Source: Muribaculaceae bacterium (GTDB taxonomy: Bacteria; Bacteroidota; Bacteroidia; Bacteroidales; Muribaculaceae). From it: a stretch of DNA of 44,919 nucleotides. The stretch is from positions 1 through 44,919 of the forward strand of contig JAGBIJ010000052.1 in the NCBI GenBank assembly GCA_017935045.1, read 5' to 3'. The translations under genes were made by a program, and so were the position numbers. Below the pieces are notes generated by a model. It ran no database searches and was not told the DNA's origin. It worked only from the letters and a program-made list of their open reading frames with translations. Positions 8,024 through 15,881 of this stretch are shown in pieces; the first letter of the stretch is position 1, and each line of letters begins with the position of its first letter.

Positions 8024-8628
8024 GGATAATAAGAGGAAAATACGGCCGCCGACGCTTCGATGTGCCGCGCAATATCACTGCGCGTCCGACTACTGACTTC
8101 GCGCGTGAAAACATATTCAATGTGTTGGAGAATCTGGTGGACTTCGACGGCAAGAAGGCTCTGGACCTGTTTGCCGGCACGGGAGCCATGTCGCTGGAAT
8201 TCCTGAGCCGGGGCTGCAGCGAGGTCGTCGCCGTAGAGAAAGCCTCTACGCAGACCAACTTCATCAGGTCTGTAAAGGATAAGCTGCATGCCGATGGCCT
8301 GCGCGTAGTCAAGGGGGATGTCTTCCGGTTTGTGGAGACATGCCGTGAGAAGTTTGACATGATTTTCGCCGATCCGCCGTATGACCATCCGCGCTTTGCC
8401 GAGGTTCCGGAGCTGATACTGCGCAGCGCCATGCTTAAGCCGGGCGCCATCGTAGTGGTGGAGCACTCCAAGGCTTACGACTTCAGCGCGCTGCCTTATT
8501 TCTCACAGCATCGTGCATACGGCAGCGTGAATTTCTCTATCTTTGAGATTCCGGAGGAGCCGTCAGCGGACAGCGTGGCAGATACGCCCGACGCGGCGCA
8601 GGGCGGCGTGGGTCAGGACATGGCGTGA
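8020..8628 (+). CDS. rsmD: 16S rRNA (guanine(966)-N(2))-methyltransferase RsmD
   Basis: This 202-residue protein begins MRIIRGKYGRRRFDVP, the characteristic RsmD start. It has the SAM-binding motif LDLFAGTGAMSLE (48-60) and the catalytic N6/N2 methylase motif DPPY (118-121). It methylates G966 of 16S rRNA in the 30S subunit. The upstream in-frame ATG at 7987 is rejected because the family start is at 8020, where the ATG overlaps the DUF3822 stop. The last 21 residues (from about 182, SADSVADTPDAAQ...) are not family-like. They are encoded antisense to the 3' end of the convergent YczE-like gene, as if the original stop was lost and the frame ran on to the TGA at 8626. Confidence 0.92.
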   Translation: MRIIRGKYGRRRFDVPRNITARPTTDFARENIFNVLENLVDFDGKKALDLFAGTGAMSLEFLSRGCSEVVAVEKASTQTNFIRSVKDKLHADGLRVVKGDVFRFVETCREKFDMIFADPPYDHPRFAEVPELILRSAMLKPGAIVVVEHSKAYDFSALPYFSQHRAYGSVNFSIFEIPEEPSADSVADTPDAAQGGVGQDMA

Positions 8629-9234
8629 GAGGAAAGTGACTATGTAGCCGGTGGCCAGCGCAGCCACCACGGTGCCTTCGCGCACACCCTCTATCTGCCC
8701 TGACCAGCAGAGCGAGAGGAGGATGGCCGTGCTTACCAGAGTGACGTCAAACAGCACCTTGAGTTTGCCGAAGTCCCGTCTGTAGCGCCGGGCGGCGTAC
8801 TTGACGAAGCCTTCGCCGCTCATTATGGCTACATCCGGCTTCAGCTCAAGCGCCACTCCGGTCGCCTGGCTGACGCATCCGAGCGCCAGGCAGCACAGCG
8901 CAGCCACGTAGTCTGATGGCACTAAGCCTGAGAACAAAGCCATGTTGATGTCGATAAACAGCGCGAACAGCAGCGAGAGGGGAAGCTGCAGCAATATCTC
9001 CATATAGTCTTTGCGTGTGCCGAAGCCGCGTATGAGCCAGAATTGGCCGGCTATCAGCAATACGTTTATGAGAAAGGTGGCTACGCCGAGGGTAATCGGG
9101 GTGTGGAGCGTGACCACATAGTTGATGCTGGAGATCGGCGTGGTGCCGAGCGAGGATTTTACGATAAGGACAATGCCGAGGGAGAGGAAGTAAAGACCGA
9201 TGATAAAGACTGTGTAACGTAAAATTAACTTCAT
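8563..9234 (-). CDS. YczE/YitT-type integral membrane protein (DUF6198-like)
   Basis: This 223-residue hydrophobic protein has about five to six predicted membrane segments. The N-terminus (RYTVFIIGLYFLSLGIVLIV, then KSSLGTTPISSINYV) is the signature of the YczE/YyaS/YitT group. The loop ALELKPDVAIMSGEGFVKY matches the same group. Members are inner-membrane proteins of unknown substrate, sometimes proposed as transporters. It is the last gene of the minus-strand run that begins at 19614, 52 bp after the PAP2 phosphatase and separated from it by a hairpin. Its 3' end overlaps rsmD on the opposite strand by 66 bp. The start at 9234 lies just before the first membrane segment. Confidence 0.8.
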   Translation of the reverse strand: MKLILRYTVFIIGLYFLSLGIVLIVKSSLGTTPISSINYVVTLHTPITLGVATFLINVLLIAGQFWLIRGFGTRKDYMEILLQLPLSLLFALFIDINMALFSGLVPSDYVAALCCLALGCVSQATGVALELKPDVAIMSGEGFVKYAARRYRRDFGKLKVLFDVTLVSTAILLSLCWSGQIEGVREGTVVAALATGYIVTFLSRHVLTHAALRRVGRICHAVR

Positions 9235-9267
9235 AGATGCTTTTTTTCAATCGCGGGGAGAGCGGAG

Positions 9268-9291
9268 TCTGACAGGATGCGGCCTGTCAGA
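9268..9291 (-). terminator. Hairpin at the PAP2 stop codon
   Basis: TCTGACAGG (9268-9276) pairs with CCTGTCAGA (9283-9291) around a 6-nt loop. The stem covers the PAP2 stop codon. No U-tract follows on the minus strand, so it may be a partial terminator or an RNA-stability element reducing expression of the YczE-like gene. Confidence 0.4.
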
Positions 9292-9895
9292 AAGTCATGG
9301 AGCCGCCTACGCCGAAGGATATGAAGGAGTTGCCGGCGGGGTCAGGGATGACCTGTGGGGCTATCTTCAGGTCGTGTTCGCGGGCGAATGGGGTGGTGCA
9401 GAGCAGTCCTACCGCCGAGCCTATGGCAGCTCCGGCCGCCACATCCCAGAAGTCGTGTTTCTTGGCGTAGCAGCGTCCCCAGGCCACGTAACCGGCCAGA
9501 GCGTAGGCCGGCACGCCGAATTTCCAGCCGTAGCGGCGCATGATGAAGGAGGCGTCGGTAAAGGCCAGCGAGGTGTGGCCTGAGGGGAAAGAGTGGTTGT
9601 CCGAGCCGTCGGGACGCTTCTTCTTGACAAGATACTTCAGACCGTAAGTCACGGCAAATACGCCGGCGCACTCTCCCGCGCCGAGCGCAAGACCCTTCCA
9701 GTCCTGCTTTACCAGAGCCAGAGTCAGCGTGGAGGCAGCCATGATGCCGAGAGTGATGTCGGTGGAGGTGCGGACGCCTTTGCGGCTTCCGGAGATTTCT
9801 ATCGGTCCGTCGGAGGCAGCCCGAAGCGGCGTTTGCGCGTAAGAGGCTCCGGCGGTCAGCGTAGCGATGATGATTGACAGCAATAACTTTCTCAT
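9287..9895 (-). CDS. PAP2-superfamily phosphatase
   Basis: This 202-residue protein has an N-terminal signal sequence or anchor (cleavage possible after ASYA, residue 20) and all three PAP2 motifs: K87-x6-RP (94-95), PSGH (104-107, catalytic His107) and GR-x5-H-x3-D (R141, His147, Asp151), with Gly in place of the usual Ser before Arg141. PAP2 enzymes dephosphorylate lipid phosphates such as phosphatidate, undecaprenyl pyrophosphate or lipid A phosphate, acting on the periplasmic side. The start ATG overlaps the stop of the diacylglycerol kinase family gene (ATGA, 9892-9895), pairing a lipid kinase with a lipid phosphatase. The last residues (FISFGVGGSMTF) form an aromatic-ending strand, which could mean outer-membrane association. 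The exact substrate is not readable. Confidence 0.88.
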   Translation of the reverse strand: MRKLLLSIIIATLTAGASYAQTPLRAASDGPIEISGSRKGVRTSTDITLGIMAASTLTLALVKQDWKGLALGAGECAGVFAVTYGLKYLVKKKRPDGSDNHSFPSGHTSLAFTDASFIMRRYGWKFGVPAYALAGYVAWGRCYAKKHDFWDVAAGAAIGSAVGLLCTTPFAREHDLKIAPQVIPDPAGNSFISFGVGGSMTF

Positions 9896-10287
9896 AATCC
9901 TGTAATGGCGAGCATACGGGGGATGAAGATAATCAGACCTACGGCGACGGCAGCTATGACGAAAAGCAGCACCGCTCCGGCCGCTATGTCCTTGGCCCGC
10001 TTTATCAGCGGATCAGGGGTCGTGCAGATTTTGTCGGCCAGGGCCTCGACAGCCGAATTGAAGCCTTCGGCCATCAGCACGCCGCCTATGCACAGCGCCA
10101 CCGCCACCCATTCCGCCGCGCTTATGCCGAGCGCGAAGCCGGCGGCTATGACCGCCGCCGCCGCCACACAGTGGATGCGGGCATTGTGTTCGCCGGCAAT
10201 CAGAGCGCGTATGCCGGCCCAGGCGTAGCGGAAACTGCGGGCGCGGGCTCTCCAGGAAAAACGGTTGTCGTTCATTGTGTCAGTCAT
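9892..10287 (-). CDS. dgkA: Diacylglycerol/undecaprenol kinase family protein
   Basis: This 131-residue three-helix membrane protein is the usual length for prokaryotic DgkA. Conserved residues are in place: EHNARIH (33-39), the catalytic segment AEGFNSAVEALAD (73-85, with Glu74, Asn77, Glu81) and KRAKDIAAGAVLL (97-109). It phosphorylates diacylglycerol or undecaprenol with ATP at the inner membrane, recycling lipid by-products. Its ATG overlaps the stop of the PCMD lipoprotein gene (TGATG at 10285-10289), and its stop overlaps the PAP2 start, so three genes are tightly coupled. A second Met at residue 5 is possible. Gram-negative enzymes prefer diacylglycerol and Gram-positive ones undecaprenol; I cannot tell which applies. 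Confidence 0.9.
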   Translation of the reverse strand: MTDTMNDNRFSWRARARSFRYAWAGIRALIAGEHNARIHCVAAAAVIAAGFALGISAAEWVAVALCIGGVLMAEGFNSAVEALADKICTTPDPLIKRAKDIAAGAVLLFVIAAVAVGLIIFIPRMLAITGL

Positions 10288-11867
10288 CAGTAGTCATAGT
10301 CAAGCGACAGATCGTCGATATAGAGCGTGGAGCCGGTGCCGCCCGTGAAGTAGTCGCCGTATTTGGATGCGGCCGCCACTACAAGCAGATACTTTGGCAC
10401 GCGCGACGTAGAGTTATACTTGAAATCCACCTGCAGCTCCTGCCATCCGCCCGTGTCGGAACCGCGCACCAGTTCGCCGTAAGCTATCACGCCCGGAGCG
10501 TTCTTGTCGAAGAGCTGGCGGTTCTTGGGGTTGGTGCGTATCTGGCACGGCGCGTCCATATCCGTAAGAGCTACCCATATCTGGCATGAATCCGGACGGT
10601 TGAGCAGGTGCTGGAATTCCGAGGAAGCATAATTTATGATAGCCGGCGTATAATTATAGTATCCGCGCAGACGCGTAGGGCGCGCCTGCCAGGGCCGGCC
10701 GAAGTCGAGTATGCCGTTGGTGCCGTCGACCTTCACAAATGTGCCCGCATATATGGAGCCGGCGGCGAGTTTGCCTATCGCCCCGATGCCTACGAAGCGC
10801 GTCTCGAGCTTGGCTGACTTGCCGGTGCCGTTGGGAGTATTGTCCGATGGAGTGACGTTGCTCTGTCCGAGTGTTGAGGCTCCCGTGTTGCCGGTGTCCC
10901 ACCAGGAGACGCCGCCCTCGGCCCAGGGGCACCATACCTTGCCGTCGAGCCACCATTGGTCAAACGACGCATCGGGCAGGGGCGCGCCCACTCCGGTGCG
11001 CACGGTTATCTCGTTGCCGATATTGTCGTCCGAGACGGCGCGCACTACGTATTCTGTCAGCGGCAGCAGATGGGGGATGGCGGCCTTGAAGCTGCCGCCG
11101 TCGCTCTGGATGAGCGACGCAGGGACATCGGTCCACTCGGTGGCGGAGGCCTGCCGGTACTGGAAACCGTTGACGGCGTCGGCCGGACCGGCTCCGTAGG
11201 CCCATATCACGTTGACCCAGGCGTCGGCGGCGGTGGTGGTTACCAGCGCCTTGGTCTGGTCTACGTATATAGTCCAGTCTTCAGTCTCTCCGAAGACGGT
11301 AAGGCGCACCTTGACAGGCGACGAGCCGTCGAAACGGGTGCCGGCGGAGAGATCCGGCGCCATGACGGTATTGTCCTTTGGCCCGAGCTTGACGGATTCT
11401 ATCGTGAGGTCGTGCAGGTCGAAAGAGTCCGGCACGTACAGCACCACGCGGCGTCCGGCCACATCGATAGCCGTGGGGCCTATCTGCCCCAGCACCGTAA
11501 AGTACCGCTCTATCTGCTGTTCGGCCGTGATGGTCCAGACGTAGTCCTGATAGAGCGACAGCGTTACCTTGAGCGGAGAGGTCAGGTTGTAGGTGTTGCC
11601 GAGCAGGTCGACGGATGAACGGGCGCCCTCGGTGTAAGCGTAGTCCGTAAACCGCACCTTGTGCGGATCGGTCTGCTCGCCGAGATAGACCGTGGCCCGC
11701 AGGTTCTTGTTGTCGATGGAGGCCGCGGCTGACTCGCCGGCGACAGCCAGAGAGATTATGTCCTGCTGTATGCGAGGATAGGGTATGTCGTTGTCAATGC
11801 AGCCCTGCAGCAATGTCAGGGCCGGGATAAGAAGCAGAGCTATGTATGCGGGTCTGAAGCGTATCAT
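10287..11867 (-). CDS. PCMD-domain surface lipoprotein
   Basis: This 526-residue predicted lipoprotein (MIRFRPAYI, lipobox LLQGC, Cys23) has strand-rich N-terminal domains, a fibronectin-III-like module (about 300-345, GFQYRQASATEWTDV), and a C-terminal PCMD (putative carbohydrate metabolism) domain. The PCMD starts at LPDASFDQWW and continues through KSAKLETRFVG, GILDFGRPW and LRGYYNY to the terminal LYIDDLSLDYDY. The PCMD fold is jelly-roll-like, and its activity is not established. The apparent open frame extends to 12032, but those upstream codons lie inside the next gene and lack any signal peptide, so ATG 11867 is chosen, one base from the barrel gene stop. Unlike its two relatives in the run it has no clear DUF4493 region. 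Confidence 0.82.
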   Translation of the reverse strand: MIRFRPAYIALLLIPALTLLQGCIDNDIPYPRIQQDIISLAVAGESAAASIDNKNLRATVYLGEQTDPHKVRFTDYAYTEGARSSVDLLGNTYNLTSPLKVTLSLYQDYVWTITAEQQIERYFTVLGQIGPTAIDVAGRRVVLYVPDSFDLHDLTIESVKLGPKDNTVMAPDLSAGTRFDGSSPVKVRLTVFGETEDWTIYVDQTKALVTTTAADAWVNVIWAYGAGPADAVNGFQYRQASATEWTDVPASLIQSDGGSFKAAIPHLLPLTEYVVRAVSDDNIGNEITVRTGVGAPLPDASFDQWWLDGKVWCPWAEGGVSWWDTGNTGASTLGQSNVTPSDNTPNGTGKSAKLETRFVGIGAIGKLAAGSIYAGTFVKVDGTNGILDFGRPWQARPTRLRGYYNYTPAIINYASSEFQHLLNRPDSCQIWVALTDMDAPCQIRTNPKNRQLFDKNAPGVIAYGELVRGSDTGGWQELQVDFKYNSTSRVPKYLLVVAAASKYGDYFTGGTGSTLYIDDLSLDYDY

Positions 11868-11868
11868 G

Positions 11869-12864
11869 TCAGAAATGTATGCCGAGTCCGAAATTAATGT
11901 TGAAGATATTGAATCTGAAATTTGCTCCCGAAGTGAAGCGCGAACCTGTCTCATCGGGATACAGCTCGGCGTCTTCCGGAGAATCCATCGCGGTGCGCTG
12001 CTTTTCGTTGCGCAGGTAGAAGCCGAATACACCCAGCGAGATGTTGAAGGAGACGTTGTCCATGATAAAGACGCACAGGCCCGGCGAGAAATTCAGGCGT
12101 GCGTCCATATATGTGGAGTGGGTGGTCTTGGGACGGCTGTCGTAGGTGCGGTGGAAGTCGGCGTTGCCCGACGAGAAGGCCAGCTCCATCTCATTGAAGA
12201 TACCGAAGCGGCCCTGACGCCCCAGGCCGTAATACTGGCGCACGAAGACAGCGGCGGTATAGCTCTCGTTGTTGTAATAGACATTGTCGAGCGAGAAGTT
12301 GAGGTCTTCGTCGAAGTCTACATCGAGGCTGTGGATGTTCGCTTTGGAATTGGTGTAGCCGAAACGCATGCCGACACTCAGATTGTGGCGGATGAAGTAA
12401 CTTACGTACGGCTTGATGGAGAAGGCCGATATGTCGAGATCGAGGTCGCTGACCAGGTCGAGCATCTGCAGGTCTTCGGTCTTGAATTTGCCGTAGGAGG
12501 CCGTGACGCCGAACTGCCATGCCCCTTTGGGGATGAACAGGAAGTTGCTCAGTCCGCGGTCATAGCGTCCGAGATTGCGGTCTTTGAGGACCTGGCTGAT
12601 GGTGTCGCCGTTGACCACTACGAGGTCACGCTCGGGAGCGGGGACTTTCTCTATCGTCTCCACCCGGCCGCGAAGCAGGTCGCGCACGTCGCGCGACATG
12701 GAGTCGGGCACCCAGATATACCGCCCCCCTTCGGGCTTGGCCGGGGCATCGATATAGACCGTGTCGAGAGCGGCGGCGCGGGATTGTGTCTCAGGTTGCG
12801 CGGCATGGGCGGTAAAGATAGCGGCCCATGCAGTAAACAGTAAGGAAATCAGATACTTTTTCAT
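11869..12864 (-). CDS. Outer-membrane beta-barrel protein, paralog 1
   Basis: This 331-residue protein has a cleavable signal peptide (MKKYLISLLF... to AHA-AQ, about residue 21). The region to about residue 105 is a soluble extension (DTVYIDAPAKPEGG, then VVVNGDTISQVLKDRNLG), and the rest is alternating aromatic strands ending NFGLGIHF, the terminal-aromatic signature of Bam-assembled barrels. It is clearly paralogous to the gene at 12877-13653: both share FLFIPKGAW-/VFIPKGQW-, a YFI/YFV segment followed by GxRF/GGRF, and RFGxFNE followed by a PGxxxF motif. The two are only 12 bp apart, indicating tandem duplication. It lies between lipoprotein genes and may export or display them; function is unknown. 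Confidence 0.75.
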   Translation of the reverse strand: MKKYLISLLFTAWAAIFTAHAAQPETQSRAAALDTVYIDAPAKPEGGRYIWVPDSMSRDVRDLLRGRVETIEKVPAPERDLVVVNGDTISQVLKDRNLGRYDRGLSNFLFIPKGAWQFGVTASYGKFKTEDLQMLDLVSDLDLDISAFSIKPYVSYFIRHNLSVGMRFGYTNSKANIHSLDVDFDEDLNFSLDNVYYNNESYTAAVFVRQYYGLGRQGRFGIFNEMELAFSSGNADFHRTYDSRPKTTHSTYMDARLNFSPGLCVFIMDNVSFNISLGVFGFYLRNEKQRTAMDSPEDAELYPDETGSRFTSGANFRFNIFNINFGLGIHF

Positions 12865-12876
12865 GTGCCGTATGGT

Positions 12877-13653
12877 TTACAGGAAGAATGTCATGCCGAA
12901 TGTTATGGAGAACAGATTGATACGGAAGTTGGCGTTCTGGCTGTTGCGCTTGCTCTCGTAGATGCGGTCGTTGATTTGCTTGGTCTTGGTCATGCCGAAG
13001 CCGAGCACGCCGACGTTGACTTCCATAGCCGCGTAGTTGTTGAGAAACATCACCATGCCCGGCGCCAGGCCGACGTTCAGGTGGAAATTTGTCTCGTATG
13101 CGCCTGTCAGATCGGCGCTTTTGCCTTTCATCAGTTTGCTTTGGCCTCCGCCCATCTCAAGCTGCACCTCGTTGAAGAATCCGAAGCGCTTGCTCTTGCC
13201 AAGCGAGAAGTAGTTGCGCATGATAGCCGTGACCGAATAGTTATGTGACAGCCGGTAGAGGTTGGTGACGTCATAGTCTGTCTCGGAGTCGAGTACGATG
13301 TCGGCATTCTCCAGTTTGGTCAGAGAGCGGGAGTAAGAGAAGCGGCCGCCCAGACCCATGTCGTCTTTTACAAAGTAGCATACCATCGGACTTACCTTGA
13401 ACGAATAAGTGTCGCCCGACAGATTTTCCACGATTATAAACTGATATTTGCTCTGATTGGTCTGCGAGTAGTTGACGCTTATTCCGGCTGCCCACTGCCC
13501 TTTCGGAATGAATACCGTAGACTCGATCTTACGCTTGAAGTGCGGAATGGAATCGGCGTCTTCGTCCGGCTTGGGCGCGGCGGTCTGCGCCATCAGCGGC
13601 ACGAGGCATCCGGCCAGAAGCATCGTGACGATGAGTGTCGATAATTTTTTCAT
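12877..13653 (-). CDS. Outer-membrane beta-barrel protein, paralog 2
   Basis: This 258-residue protein has a signal peptide ending near LMAQ (residue 23). An LLAGC sequence inside it could be mistaken for a lipobox. It has a short soluble lead (residues 24-45), then about 8-10 predicted amphipathic strands ending in ITFGMTFFL with a C-terminal aromatic residue. It aligns by eye with the downstream paralog over the whole barrel, but lacks that protein's roughly 80-residue N-terminal extension. It is separated from the upstream DUF4493/PCMD lipoprotein by a hairpin at 13693-13722. No catalytic motif is visible. It is likely a small outer-membrane barrel of the OmpW/Opa-like size class, acting with the neighbouring surface lipoproteins (inference). 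Confidence 0.75.
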   Translation of the reverse strand: MKKLSTLIVTMLLAGCLVPLMAQTAAPKPDEDADSIPHFKRKIESTVFIPKGQWAAGISVNYSQTNQSKYQFIIVENLSGDTYSFKVSPMVCYFVKDDMGLGGRFSYSRSLTKLENADIVLDSETDYDVTNLYRLSHNYSVTAIMRNYFSLGKSKRFGFFNEVQLEMGGGQSKLMKGKSADLTGAYETNFHLNVGLAPGMVMFLNNYAAMEVNVGVLGFGMTKTKQINDRIYESKRNSQNANFRINLFSITFGMTFFL

Positions 13654-13692
13654 TAGTCAGTCAGATATAGCCTGGTATAGAGGCTGATTTGG

Positions 13693-13722
13693 CTCCGGGC
13701 CGCCGTTCAGGGCGACCCGGAG
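13693..13722 (-). terminator. Intra-operon hairpin after the DUF4493/PCMD gene
   Basis: CTCCGGG (13693-13699) pairs with CCCGGAG (13716-13722), with an inner CGCC/GGCG stem (13701-13704/13711-13714). No U-tract follows on the minus strand. It is probably a partial terminator or processing site that sets the ratio of lipoproteins to barrels. Confidence 0.4.
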
Positions 13723-13736
13723 AAAAGGGGGATGCG

Positions 13737-15875
13737 TCAGTAGACCAGTTCAAGGTCGTCGAGATAGAGTACCGACTCTGTCGAGCCGGTGTAGTAGTCG
13801 CCATAGCGGCTGGCCGAGCCTACGATGAGGATGTGGCTGGCTTTCTTCAGGCGGGCGGCGTCGCGGTATTCGAGCGTGATCTCAAATTCGCGCATGGCCG
13901 ACGACGAGCCGTAGTCCTCGCTCATAAGCAGCTGACCGTAGGCCAGCACGTAGCCGGCGTTGGCATCGAACAGCGTCGAGGGCGTCTTGGTGTGCATCTC
14001 TATGCTCTGCGACATGAGGGCTATGTAGACTATGCCCTGGTCTTTGGAGCCCTTGACGATGGAGGGGTGGTAGGAGTCGCTCTCGCTGTAGTCCACTGTG
14101 CCGGGATGATAGTATGCGTAGCCGCGCAGCTTGACGGGGCGCGAGCCATTGTACTCGCGGCCGAAGTCGAGAATGCCGTAGTAGGTGTTCTCAGTGCCTT
14201 TGAAGGCTCCGGTAAATATGTTGCCTGCGGCAAATTTGCCAGCGAATGAGAAGCCCACGTACTGGCTCTGGAGTTTTGCCGAGGTGGAGCCGCCGTGGAA
14301 CAGGTCAGTGGCGTTGACCGTCACGTTCTTGTTGAGCGTGATGGAGCCGTGGTTGCCCGAATCCCAGAACTCGACGGTGCCGGAAGCCGAAGGAATCAGC
14401 GCTTTGTCGGAACCGGTGGACCAGCTTTCGAAGCCGCCGTTGGGCAGTGTAAACGGTGTCTCGGTCGTGAAGTACATGGAAGAGGGGTTGACATATCCAT
14501 CGGCTATGGCTTGATATTCGTAGCGTGTGCCCGATTTCAGGCCGGTCAGCGTAGCTGTCAGGTTGGCGCCGTCGGCTGTGACATTGACTTTGGTCCATTC
14601 TCCGGCGGAGCCGGCCTCGCGGTACTGGAAGCCGGGGTTGGTCATGGCCGGATTGGCCACGGTGGCGTAGATGGTCGCGCGGTGGGCGTAGATGTCATAC
14701 CAGGGAGACTCCACAAGAATCACGCCGGCGTCGTCTACCGTAATGTTCAGTGTGCGCTCGCGCTTCTTGGCATTGCCGTCTACGGCGATAAACTTCAGCG
14801 TGTAGACGCCCTTGGGCAGCTTGTTGAGCATCGCGCTTTCCAGGAAGAAGCGAGCCGCATAGGAGCCGTTTTCGGCCATTTCCGTGGTGCATGAGATACC
14901 GGCCTCGCGCCAGCTCTGTATATCAGCGTCGGGCAGGCCTACAAATTCCACGTCGGAGGCCGGCAGACCGAATACCTCGGGATTGTCGGCATGTACGGAG
15001 AGCGAACGGAAGTCCTTCAGCGCCTGCACATATATGCTGCGACGCTCAAACTTGCCCGGTTCAGCCAGCAGCGGAGAATTGATGTCGAAGCCCACGCCGC
15101 TGAATACGGGCGCGCCGCTGATGACCACATTGTCTTCGATTACAAGCTCAGTGTCATCGATGGTAACCGTGATGAACGCGCCGCCGAAGGGCTGCGAGGC
15201 GCTGCCGTTGTAGCCGATGTTGAGCGTGTATTCGTGGGCGCGTTGCACGTTCCAGATGGTGCCTGTCTTCGTAAACGCCTCGCCGTTGACCAGCGTGCCC
15301 GTGATGGTGTAGGTCAGGTTGGTGTCGGAATTAGGCATCATGAAGTAGCCGTGTTCCGTGGCGTTTTCAGGCGTGAAGTCGAGTGTGGCCTTGGAGTGGC
15401 CGACAGTGACCTTGTAATCCTTGACTGCGGCAGCCACCTCGGGAGTGAGGCTTACCGATGTCACGACGTTGGCAATGCGGCAGTTGATCACCACATTGCT
15501 GGTCTCGTTGCTCTTGATCTCAAAAGGCTCGTAGCCGCGGTAGAATTTCTTGTCGAACGAAGCGCTGACGCTGTCGCCGGTCCATGCCTCGGCCACGTAT
15601 GAACCGCTTTTCAGAAAGAGCGAGGCGGGCAGGTTGTCGACTCCTTCGTACTTGTAGAGCAGGCCCTTGGAGCCTGAGACATAAACTATGCATTTGTCGG
15701 CCAGCTCCTGGTCGGTCAGATTCTCGCCGCTGCGGGTCAGTGTGGAGTTTACCACCATCTTCATGCGCAGCTCGCCCTGGCCAGAGCCGTAAGGCTCGTC
15801 GCTGACACAGGAGGCAAGAGAGGCTGCGCCGAGCAGTCCTGCTGCCATGAGGCTTAATATGTTTCTCGTATTCAT
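13737..15875 (-). CDS. DUF4493/PCMD surface lipoprotein
   Basis: This 712-residue lipoprotein has lipobox SLASC (Cys23). Residues about 35-225 are a DUF4493 domain: LRMKMVVNSTLTRSG near the start, YVAEAWTGDS, FYRGYEPFEI, then a VVINCRIANVV strand and the closing AHEYTLNIGYNG. An intermediate Ig-like region follows. A fibronectin-III-like module begins near WYDIYAHRATIYATV and contains GFQYREAGSAGEWTKV. The C-terminal PCMD domain runs from LPNGGFESW through GSTSAKLQSQYVG, YGILDFGREYNG and LRGYAYYHPG to LYLDDLELVY. Domain order matches the 17185-19614 protein, so they are paralogs. It starts six bases after the preceding DUF4493 gene. Surface-exposed glycan or matrix binding is plausible but not shown. 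Confidence 0.82.
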   Translation of the reverse strand: MNTRNILSLMAAGLLGAASLASCVSDEPYGSGQGELRMKMVVNSTLTRSGENLTDQELADKCIVYVSGSKGLLYKYEGVDNLPASLFLKSGSYVAEAWTGDSVSASFDKKFYRGYEPFEIKSNETSNVVINCRIANVVTSVSLTPEVAAAVKDYKVTVGHSKATLDFTPENATEHGYFMMPNSDTNLTYTITGTLVNGEAFTKTGTIWNVQRAHEYTLNIGYNGSASQPFGGAFITVTIDDTELVIEDNVVISGAPVFSGVGFDINSPLLAEPGKFERRSIYVQALKDFRSLSVHADNPEVFGLPASDVEFVGLPDADIQSWREAGISCTTEMAENGSYAARFFLESAMLNKLPKGVYTLKFIAVDGNAKKRERTLNITVDDAGVILVESPWYDIYAHRATIYATVANPAMTNPGFQYREAGSAGEWTKVNVTADGANLTATLTGLKSGTRYEYQAIADGYVNPSSMYFTTETPFTLPNGGFESWSTGSDKALIPSASGTVEFWDSGNHGSITLNKNVTVNATDLFHGGSTSAKLQSQYVGFSFAGKFAAGNIFTGAFKGTENTYYGILDFGREYNGSRPVKLRGYAYYHPGTVDYSESDSYHPSIVKGSKDQGIVYIALMSQSIEMHTKTPSTLFDANAGYVLAYGQLLMSEDYGSSSAMREFEITLEYRDAARLKKASHILIVGSASRYGDYYTGSTESVLYLDDLELVY

Positions 15876-15881
15876 GGCCGC

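Noticed and set aside
11868-12032. N-terminal extension of the 526-residue PCMD protein
   Set aside because: The extra codons overlap the upstream barrel gene in another frame and push the signal peptide to residue 56; ATG 11867 gives a perfect lipoprotein start.
10956-12843. Long plus-strand open frames (10956-11618, 11785-12843)
   Set aside because: They are antisense shadows of the PCMD lipoprotein and barrel genes; their predicted peptides are Val/Glu/Gly-rich with no domain logic.
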